From positions 1 through 15,112 of the forward strand of contig JAKLLJ010000042.1 of the NCBI GenBank assembly GCA_023150215.1: 15,112 bases of DNA, given 5' to 3'. Each line of letters starts with the position of its first letter. Within the stretch, counting starts at the first letter, position 1. The position numbers and the translations under genes were made by a program. The notes below the pieces were generated by a model. That model made no database searches and had not been told where the DNA came from. It saw only the letters and a list, made by a program, of their open reading frames with translations. This DNA comes from Thauera sp. Lineage in GTDB: Bacteria > Pseudomonadota > Gammaproteobacteria > Burkholderiales > Rhodocyclaceae. Shown piece after piece: positions 8,428 to 13,769 of the stretch.

Positions 8428-8594
8428 GTAGGAGCGCCGGAAGGCGCGAACGAGACGCCCGCACCCCGCCCAGGCCGCCCGTACCCCCGCCCCCCACGCC
8501 CCCCCGGCGGACGCCGCGCCGTGCACCCATCGGGTTCGCGGCTTCCGCCGCTCATGCATGCGTTGGCGGGGTTCGCGGCTGCCGCCGCTCCTAC
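8428..8594. repeat. BIME cluster of three REP arms at a convergent gene junction
   Basis: A plus-oriented arm with GCGCC/GGCGC palindrome (8428-8450) is followed by two minus-oriented arms at 8535-8557 (degenerate, ending CTCATGC instead of CTCCTAC) and 8572-8594. It fills most of the 214-nt gap between the converging stops of the GntR/FCD gene (8407) and the PaeA-like gene (8622). Neither gene has a clear U-tract terminator here, so the palindromes may serve as bidirectional 3' ends. A C-rich stretch (about 8460-8515) separates the arms. Confidence 0.82.
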
Positions 8595-8621
8595 ACGTGG
8601 TGCAGGCGGATTTGCTGCGGC

Positions 8622-9920
8622 CTAGCGGGCTTCGATGGGGGTCTCGCGGGTGACCAGGACTTGGTCGATGCGGTAGCTGTCGATGTCGACGACCTCGAAC
8701 TTGTAGCCCGCGTAGAGCACGAAATCGGTGCGCTTGGGGACCTTGCGCAGGCGGTACATCAGGAAGCCGGCGACCGTCTCGTAGTTCTGGAAGCCTTCGA
8801 ACACGTCGATCTCGAGCGCCTGCATGACGTCCTCGATCGGCGTGGCGCCGTCGATCAGCCAGGAGTTGTCGTCGCGGCGCACGATCAGCTCTTCCTGGAA
8901 GGGGCTGACGAGGTCGCCCATCACCGTGTTCATCACGTCCTGCAAGGACAGCAGGCCGACCACCAGCGCATATTCGTTGAGGATGAGCGCGAAGTCTTCC
9001 TTGGCATCGCGGAAACGCTCGAGCGCCTCGAACAGCGACAGCGTGTCGGGCAGCATCAGCACCTTGCGCACGATCGGCTGGGTGCGCAGCGACAAGTCCT
9101 GACCCTGCACGATGCGCGGCAGGATGTCCTTGGAGTCGACATAGCCGATCACGCTGTCGATGCCGCCCTCGCACACCGGGAACTTGCCGTGCGGGTGCTC
9201 GGCGATCTTGCGGCGGATGCTTTCCTCGGACTCGGAGAGGGTGAGGAAGACGATGTTCTCGCGCGAAGTCATCGCCGAGGGCACGATGCGCGAGTCGAGC
9301 TCGAACACGTTGCTGATCAGGTGCTGCTCCTGGCGCAGCAGCGCGCCGGCCTGGGCGCCGGCGTCGGCCATGGCCATGATGTCGTCGGCGGTGATGTCCT
9401 CGATGCGCGCGCTGGGCACCTTGAACCAGCGGAAGATGAGGTTGGCCGCGCTGCCGAAGACCCACACCAGCGGCGCGAACAGCCACATGCACAGCTGCAT
9501 CGGCTGCACCACGGCAACCGCGATGCGCTCGGGCTGGAGCATCGCAAGGCGCTTGGGCATGAGGTCGGCGAACAGTACGAAGGCCGAGGTGACGAAGACG
9601 AAGGAAAGGATGAAGGCGACGGTCTCGAGCCTCGGGCCGTCGTAGAGCGGGCGCAGCAGCTCTTCGACGTGGGGTGACAGCGTCTGCTCGCCGACGATGC
9701 CGCCGAGGATGGCGACGGCGTTGAGGCCGATCTGCACCACGGTGAAGAACTTGCCGGGGCTTTCCTGCAGCGCGAGCACGCGCTGCGCATTGACCTGCCC
9801 CCCTTCGGCCATCAGCCGCAGCTTGATCTTGCGCGAGGCGGCAAGCGAAATCTCGGACATCGAGAAGAAGGCGCTGACTGCGATCAGCAGCAGGATGAAG
9901 AACAACTCGTTGACAGGCAC
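8622..9920 (-). CDS. paeA: CNNM/CBS-domain (HlyC/CorC family) inner-membrane protein, PaeA (YtfL)-like
   Basis: The 432-aa protein begins with a CNNM (DUF21) transmembrane domain (1 to about 190) with hydrophobic stretches near 5-20, 58-78, 100-120 and 138-162. It opens SAFFSMSEISLAASRKIKL (16-34), and GKFFTVVQIGLNAVAILGGI follows from 56. A cytoplasmic CBS pair covers about 210-335 (HPHGKFPVCEGGIDSVIGYVDSKDIL; EDFALILNEYALVVGLLSLQDVM). A CorC/HlyC transporter-associated domain ends it (about 345-430; SWLIDGATPIEDVM, GYKFEVVDIDSYRIDQVLVTR). From memory of the E. coli protein, the match to YtfL/PaeA, a cadaverine/putrescine exporter, is close along the whole length; other family members affect Mg2+/Co2+ handling, so the substrate is not certain. 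The start is GTG at 9920 with GGGAG five nt upstream. It appears monocistronic, lying between two BIME clusters. Confidence 0.88.
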   Translation of the reverse strand: MPVNELFFILLLIAVSAFFSMSEISLAASRKIKLRLMAEGGQVNAQRVLALQESPGKFFTVVQIGLNAVAILGGIVGEQTLSPHVEELLRPLYDGPRLETVAFILSFVFVTSAFVLFADLMPKRLAMLQPERIAVAVVQPMQLCMWLFAPLVWVFGSAANLIFRWFKVPSARIEDITADDIMAMADAGAQAGALLRQEQHLISNVFELDSRIVPSAMTSRENIVFLTLSESEESIRRKIAEHPHGKFPVCEGGIDSVIGYVDSKDILPRIVQGQDLSLRTQPIVRKVLMLPDTLSLFEALERFRDAKEDFALILNEYALVVGLLSLQDVMNTVMGDLVSPFQEELIVRRDDNSWLIDGATPIEDVMQALEIDVFEGFQNYETVAGFLMYRLRKVPKRTDFVLYAGYKFEVVDIDSYRIDQVLVTRETPIEAR

Positions 9921-10044
9921 GACGACTCCCTTGGGATGAAGGCCCCGCCGGAAGGCAAAACCAGAATCGAGGCCGCGAGTCTATCACCGCGGCCCGAGCG
10001 CCATTTGAGGGCCGATGCGGATCCGGACGCTACCGTTCGCGACA
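9921..10044. other. Upstream region of the PaeA-like gene
   Basis: This stretch must hold the promoter of the minus-strand PaeA-like gene. I find only weak candidates, for example TAGACT near 9975-9980 on the minus strand as a -10 box with no good -35. No operator-like palindrome is evident. It ends where the BIME duplication begins. Confidence 0.35.
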
Positions 10045-10260
10045 GGGCCGCGCTTTCTGTAGGCGCGCCGGAAGGCGCGAACACGGCGATGGAGACCCGC
10101 CTGCGCGTCGCGTGCGGGAACGCCGAGGTTCGCGGCTGCCGCCGCTCCTACCGGGCCGCGCTTTCTGTAGGCGCGCCGGAAGGCGCGAACACGGCGATGA
10201 AGACCCGCCTGCGCGTCGCGTGCGGGAACGCCGGGGTTCGCGGCTGCCGCCGCTCCTACA
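10045..10260. repeat. 108-bp tandem duplication of a composite BIME
   Basis: Unit 1 (10045-10152) and unit 2 (10153-10260) differ at only three positions. Each holds an arm with GCGCC/GGCGC palindrome on the plus strand (10059-10081; 10167-10189), a 47-nt spacer, and an inverted arm with GCGGC/GCCGC palindrome on the minus strand (10129-10151; 10237-10259). A decayed third start, with TTTCTGTAGCG near 10270, follows unit 2. The spacer includes CACGGCGATG and CGTCGCGTGCGGG, and is largely shared with the inverted copy at 13405-13496. The cluster lies between the actP terminator and the PaeA-like gene's promoter region. Confidence 0.92.
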
Positions 10261-10334
10261 GGGGCGGGATTTCTGTAGCGGATACGGCGGCTTTGGCGGA
10301 GCGGCGCGGGGTGTTGCGGCGTGGCGGATTGACG

Positions 10335-10370
10335 AAAAACCCGCCCGGCGCGGGTGCGCGGGGCGGGCTT
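10335..10370 (-). terminator. Intrinsic terminator of yjcH-actP
   Basis: On the minus strand a nested stem forms: CCCGCCC pairs with GGGCGGG (10367-10361 with 10346-10340), and inside it GCGC pairs with GCGC around an ACCC loop, separated by one C-C mismatch. Five T residues follow (10339-10335). It starts about 40 nt after the actP stop and is a convincing rho-independent terminator. Confidence 0.92.
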
Positions 10371-10406
10371 GGGGTGCGGCGCGGTTGCAGGGACCGCGCG
10401 GATCGG

Positions 10407-12089
10407 TCAGTGCGACGAGGCGGTCGCGGCGCCGACGCCGGTCTGAGCGCGCACGTACTGGTCCTCGAAGGCTTCCTTCTCGGCCACCGCGGCCTTGCTG
10501 CTGTCGAGGGTCGAGAACAGCCAGGTCATGAAGAAGGCGATCGGCATCGAGAACAGCGCGGGCTGGGTGTAGGGGAAGATCGCCGAGGCGTTGCCCAGCA
10601 CATCCACCCACACCGACTTGGACAGCAGCACGAACAGCACTGCGCTGACCAGGCCGGAGTAGCCGCCGACCAGGGCGCCCTTGGTGGTGAGGCCCTTCCA
10701 GTACATCGACAGGATCAGCACCGGGAAGTTGGCCGAAGCCGCCACGCCGAAGGCGAGCGCGACCATGAACGCGATGTTCATCTTCTCGAAGGCCATGCCG
10801 AGCAGCACCGCGACCACGCCAAGGCCGATGGTGGCGAACTTCGACACGCGCAGCTCGGTGGCTTCGTCGGCCTTGCCCTTCATGATGACGCGCGAGTAGA
10901 TGTCGTGCGAGATCGCCGACGCGCCGGCCAGCGCCAGGCCGGCCACCACCGCGAGGATGGTCGCGAACGCCACCGCCGACAGGAAGCCGAGCAGCAGGTT
11001 GCCGCCGACCGCGTTGGCCAGGTGCATGGCGATCATGTTGCCGCCGCCGATGACCTTGCCGCCGATCACACCACCTTCGAAGAACTGCGGGTTCTGGCCG
11101 ACGATGATGATCGCGCACAGGCCCATGATGGCGATGACGTTGAAGAAGTAGGCGACGATGCCCGAGGCGTAGAGCACCGACTTGCGTGCTTCCTTGGCGT
11201 CGGTCACGGTGAAGAAGCGCATCAGGATGTGCGGCAGGCCGGCGGTGCCGAACATCAGGCCGAGGCCGAGCGAGATCGCGGTGACCGGATCGGCGAGCAG
11301 GCTGCCGGGGTTGAGCAACTTTTCACCGAGCTTGTGCACTTCCATCGCGCGGTTGGTGAGCTCGTCGAACGAGAAGCCGAACTGGCTGAACGCGAGCACG
11401 CCCACCGCGGTGCCGCCGATCAGCAGCATGCAGGCCTTGATGATCTGCACCCAGGTGGTGGCGACCATGCCGCCAAAGGTGACGTACACCATCATCAGCG
11501 CGCCGACGACGACAAGCGCGATGTTGTAGTCGAGACCGAACAGCAGCTTGATGAGCTGGCCGGCACCGACCATCTGCGCGACGAGGTAGAAGCACACCAC
11601 GGTCAGCGAGCTGATCGCCGCCATCGTGCGCACCTTGCCCTGGTCGAGGCGGTAGGCGGTGATGTCGGCGAAGGTGAACTTGCCAAGGTTGCGCAGGCGT
11701 TCGGCCATCAGGAACAGGATGATCGGCCAGCCGACGAAGAAGGACAGCATGTAGATGTAGGCATCGACACCCTGCGCGTACATCATCGCGGTGAGACCGA
11801 GCAGCGTGGCCGCGGACATGTAGTCACCGGCGATCGCGAGGCCGTTCTGGAAGCCGGTGATGCCGCCGCCGGCAGTGTAGAAGTCGGCGGTCGACTTGGT
11901 GCGGCTGGCCGCCCAGTAGGTGATGCCCAGGGTCATCAGCACGAACACGAAGAACATGCCGATGGCGTGGAGGTTGAGCGGCTGCTTCTCGGCCGCGTCC
12001 ATCGCGGGACCGGCGGCGAGCGCGAGCGGGCTGGCAGCCAGGGCCAGGAGGCCGGCGCCGAGGCGGGAACGGAGCTGCGTGGTCATCAT
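10407..12089 (-). CDS. actP: Cation/acetate symporter ActP (sodium:solute symporter family)
   Basis: ActP is a many-spanning inner-membrane symporter that takes up acetate, and in some bacteria propionate or glycolate, with a cation. The 560-aa protein starts with a cleavable-looking signal segment (hydrophobic 11-25, ending ALAAG). It then shows the family hallmarks GITGFQNGLAIAGDYMSAATLLG (76-98), GWPIILFLMAERLRNLG (120-136), LVAQMVGAGQLIKLLFGL (169-186) and GTAGLPHILMRFFTV (281-295), and ends RAQTGVG much as E. coli ActP does. Length is slightly above E. coli's 549. The start ATG overlaps the yjcH stop in an ATGA, with a consensus AAGGAGG just upstream inside yjcH. Translational coupling of the two is very likely. 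Confidence 0.95.
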   Translation of the reverse strand: MMTTQLRSRLGAGLLALAASPLALAAGPAMDAAEKQPLNLHAIGMFFVFVLMTLGITYWAASRTKSTADFYTAGGGITGFQNGLAIAGDYMSAATLLGLTAMMYAQGVDAYIYMLSFFVGWPIILFLMAERLRNLGKFTFADITAYRLDQGKVRTMAAISSLTVVCFYLVAQMVGAGQLIKLLFGLDYNIALVVVGALMMVYVTFGGMVATTWVQIIKACMLLIGGTAVGVLAFSQFGFSFDELTNRAMEVHKLGEKLLNPGSLLADPVTAISLGLGLMFGTAGLPHILMRFFTVTDAKEARKSVLYASGIVAYFFNVIAIMGLCAIIIVGQNPQFFEGGVIGGKVIGGGNMIAMHLANAVGGNLLLGFLSAVAFATILAVVAGLALAGASAISHDIYSRVIMKGKADEATELRVSKFATIGLGVVAVLLGMAFEKMNIAFMVALAFGVAASANFPVLILSMYWKGLTTKGALVGGYSGLVSAVLFVLLSKSVWVDVLGNASAIFPYTQPALFSMPIAFFMTWLFSTLDSSKAAVAEKEAFEDQYVRAQTGVGAATASSH

Positions 12090-12406
12090 TTTTCCTCCTT
12101 CCAGGCGGCCTTGACGAGTTCCTTGTTGATGTCGTCGAACTCGCCGTTGGCGCGGCGGACGTACACCAGGGTCAGGACCCAGAAGAAGATGAATTGCAGC
12201 AGGCCGGCGAGGATGCCGAAGGTGAGGTTGCTACCCTCGAACAGGCGCTTGCCGATGAGCTCGGGCGCGAAGGCCACGAGCAGCACGAAGCCGTAGAAGA
12301 TGACCAGGACGATCGCCGCAAGGATGCCCGCGAAGCGGGTCCGCTTGGCTACCAGTTCCGTGAACCGCGGATTGCGCCGGATGTGCGCATACATCGAAAT
12401 AGACAC
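12086..12406 (-). CDS. yjcH: DUF485 inner-membrane protein YjcH, partner of ActP
   Basis: A 106-aa protein with two membrane helices (about 26-48 and 62-84), a charged N-terminus (YAHIRRNPRFTELVAKRTRF) and a C-terminal tail DDINKELVKAAWKEEK. It matches DUF485/YjcH, the small protein routinely encoded just before actP; its exact role beside the permease is unsettled. The start is taken as GTG at 12406 because GGGAGG lies 8 nt upstream and the length equals that of E. coli YjcH (104 aa). An ATG four codons later (12394) is possible, and a start at 12490 would add 28 residues not conserved in the family. The stop overlaps the actP start by four bases. Confidence 0.9.
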   Translation of the reverse strand: MSISMYAHIRRNPRFTELVAKRTRFAGILAAIVLVIFYGFVLLVAFAPELIGKRLFEGSNLTFGILAGLLQFIFFWVLTLVYVRRANGEFDDINKELVKAAWKEEK

Positions 12407-12501
12407 TTTCTCTCCCTCCCAAGGATAAGCAACGCATGAAACGCTGTGCCTCCACCTTCCTCCAGCCCGTTGCACCGTCTGTCGCGGCATCTTGAGCGAG
12501 C

Positions 12502-12517
12502 GGATGATATATCATCC
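12502..12517. promoter_or_regulatory. Perfect 16-bp palindrome, probable operator
   Basis: GGATGATATATCATCC is a perfect inverted repeat with no spacer, centred between two divergent genes about 96 nt from the yjcH start and 59 nt from the likely crotonase start. Sixteen exact bases in the only AT-rich patch of the region make chance unlikely. It is the size expected for a dimeric helix-turn-helix repressor or activator. The binding protein is not identified; no regulator gene is adjacent. Confidence 0.65.
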
Positions 12518-12524
12518 ATAAGAC

Positions 12525-12544
12525 TCCATACACATCCGTATGGA
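12525..12544. promoter_or_regulatory. Inverted repeat TCCATAC-N6-GTATGGA
   Basis: Two exact 7-nt arms (12525-12531 and 12538-12544) flank ACATCC. The right arm contains the upstream ATG (12540) of the crotonase reading frame, which argues that this ATG is part of a control site rather than the start codon. Its centre is 25 bp from that of the 16-bp palindrome, close to two and a half helical turns. Confidence 0.5.
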
Positions 12545-12575
12545 AAAATTTTATTTATCGAAATCAGCCGACTCC

Positions 12576-13358
12576 ATGAACACTCGAATCGACCTGGATA
12601 TCGCCGACGGCCTGGCGACCGTGACCCTGCACAACCCGGCCAAGCTCAACGCGGTCAATGCGGCAATGTGGCGCGGGCTGTCGGCAGCGATGGCGCGCAT
12701 CACGGCCGACGACGCGGTGCGCTGCGTGATCGTGCGCGGCGCAGGCGACGAGGCCTTCGCCGCCGGCGGTGACATCGAGGAGTTCCGCAGCGTGCGCGCG
12801 ACGGTGGATGCCGCGCTGCACTATCACGAGGACCTGGTGGCGAGCGCGCTGAACGCGATCCGCGACTGCGCGGTGCCGACGGTGGCGGCGATCCGCGGCG
12901 CCTGCGTGGGCGGCGGGCTGGAGATCGCGGGCTGCTGCGACATCCGCATCGCGGGCGAGTCGGCACGCTTCGGCGCGCCGATCAATCGCCTGGGGTTCTC
13001 GATGTATCCGGGGGAGATGGCCGGCCTGCTCGCCCTCGTGGGGCCGGCGGTGGTGCTGGAGATCCTCCTCGAGGGCCGCATCCTGTCGGCGCGCGAGGCT
13101 CTCGCCAAGGGCTTGCTGACGCGGGTGGTGGACGACGAGCAGGTGTTCGCCGAAGCCGCCGCCTGCGCCGCGCGCATCTGCGCCGGCGCGCCGCTGGTGG
13201 CGCGCTGGCACAAGCAGTGGGTGCGCCGCCTGATGAACGGCACGCCGCTGAGCGCAGAGGAACGGCGGCGCGCCTTCGATTTCCTGACAACCGAGGACTA
13301 CCGCGAAGGCCTCGCGGCATTCAGCGAAAAGCGCACGCCGGTGTTCAGGGGGCGGTGA
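12576..13358 (+). CDS. Enoyl-CoA hydratase/isomerase (crotonase) family protein, second catalytic Glu replaced
   Basis: From the chosen ATG this is a 260-aa crotonase-fold protein. The CoA-binding/oxyanion loops are present: FAAGGDIEEF (61-70) and IRGACVGGGLEIAGCCDIRIAG (106-127). E116 in GGGLE matches the first catalytic glutamate of enoyl-CoA hydratase (rat Glu144). At the second position (rat Glu164, in PEILLG) this protein has FGAPINRLG, with I136 instead; E147 in YPGEMAG is nearby but not at the same site. It may therefore be a hydratase with altered chemistry, an isomerase, a decarboxylase, a hydrolase or another CoA-thioester enzyme. An ATG 12 codons upstream (12540) is within an inverted repeat and adds residues unlike the family; neither start has a strong ribosome site. 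It is divergent from acetate permease genes and appears monocistronic. No firm substrate can be named. Confidence 0.87.
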   Translation: MNTRIDLDIADGLATVTLHNPAKLNAVNAAMWRGLSAAMARITADDAVRCVIVRGAGDEAFAAGGDIEEFRSVRATVDAALHYHEDLVASALNAIRDCAVPTVAAIRGACVGGGLEIAGCCDIRIAGESARFGAPINRLGFSMYPGEMAGLLALVGPAVVLEILLEGRILSAREALAKGLLTRVVDDEQVFAEAAACAARICAGAPLVARWHKQWVRRLMNGTPLSAEERRRAFDFLTTEDYREGLAAFSEKRTPVFRGR

Positions 13359-13368
13359 ACGGCGCAAC

Positions 13369-13390
13369 TTCGCGGCTTCCGCCCTCCTAC
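13369..13390 (-). repeat. REP-like arm, one base short
   Basis: TTCGCGGCTTCC followed by GCCCTCCTAC is a REP arm on the minus strand with one base lost from the palindrome. It begins 11 nt after the crotonase stop and faces the next arm (13405) back to back, 14 nt away. It may help define the 3' end of that gene, which has no U-tract terminator. Confidence 0.75.
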
Positions 13391-13404
13391 ATTCGTCACG
13401 CCCT

Positions 13405-13496
13405 GTAGGAGCGGCGGCAGCCGCGAACCCCAGCGCCCCGCAGGCGACGCACACGCCGATCTCCGTCGCCGTGTTCGCGCCTTCCGGCGCGCCTAC
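13405..13496. repeat. Composite BIME, inverted copy of the 10.1-kb element
   Basis: A plus-strand arm (13405-13427, starts GTAGGAGCGGCGGCAGCC) and a minus-strand arm (13474-13496, starts TTCGCGCCTTCCGGCGC) flank a 46-nt spacer. Read on the minus strand the 92-bp unit matches each unit at 10059-10151 and 10167-10259: same arm order, same arm types, and much of the spacer in common, including CACGGCGA and GCGTCGC. This is thus the third copy of one defined composite element, about 3.2 kb from the others and reversed. Confidence 0.9.
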
Positions 13497-13769
13497 CGAA
13501 GGCTTGGCGCCTGTGTAACTTCGTCCGCCTTCGCGCAATCGACATCGCCAAAGCAAAGAACCCACAGATTTGACCCCTGATGTGATTTTGCACACAGGCG
13601 ATCGGACCAACGGTGCATAGCATTCGCGCTGCACCGCAACAGGCCGACGTCATCGTGCGCCTGCGCCCCCCAAACGGGTCGCAGGCGCATCGCCCGAGGC
13701 CCCCTGGTGCAACGCCAGGGCCCGCGTTTGTGGCTCGTGATCAACACCCGGACGAGCACCGAACACACC
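13497..13769 (+). other. Upstream region of the glycosyltransferase, with two hairpins
   Basis: This 273-bp stretch holds no convincing gene. A comparatively AT-rich patch (13550-13600) includes TTGACC (13570) and TTGCAC (13588) as possible -35 boxes, with no strong -10. Further on lie a 10-bp inverted repeat TGCGCCTGCG/CGCAGGCGCA (13656-13665 and 13680-13689, 14-nt loop) and a 6-bp one, CCCTGG/CCAGGG (13702-13720). Neither has a U-tract. If the promoter is upstream of 13650 both would lie in the leader of the glycosyltransferase message. Confidence 0.45.

Larger units (their letters stand above)
12407..12575. promoter_or_regulatory. Divergent promoter region between yjcH-actP and the crotonase gene
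   Basis: This 169-bp gap must serve both directions. Its only AT-rich part (12502-12560) contains the two inverted repeats described separately. No promoter with two good hexamers can be named with confidence on either strand; TTGAGC at 12492 with CATAAG at 12517 (19-nt spacer) is a weak plus-strand option. The minus-strand half near yjcH ends in a strong Shine-Dalgarno. Confidence 0.5.

Noticed and set aside
10059..10260. Possible small protein read from the BIME units (VGAPEGANTA...RLRVACGNA...)
   Set aside because: The same peptide appears wherever the 92-bp element occurs and simply reflects translation of the palindromes; no start codon, ribosome site or gene boundary supports it.
7340..12521. 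Shared 8-mer ATCCATAA at 7340-7347 and 12514-12521 as a common regulator site in both divergent promoters
   Set aside because: Eight AT-rich bases can match by chance, and the surrounding palindromes (CATAATTATG and GGATGATATATCATCC) are different.
10045..13496. Insertion sequence or transposon bounded by the inverted composite repeats at 10.1 and 13.4 kb
   Set aside because: The enclosed genes (actP, yjcH, crotonase) are ordinary housekeeping-type genes with no transposase, and the same repeats also occur singly elsewhere, so they are dispersed repeats rather than transposon ends.
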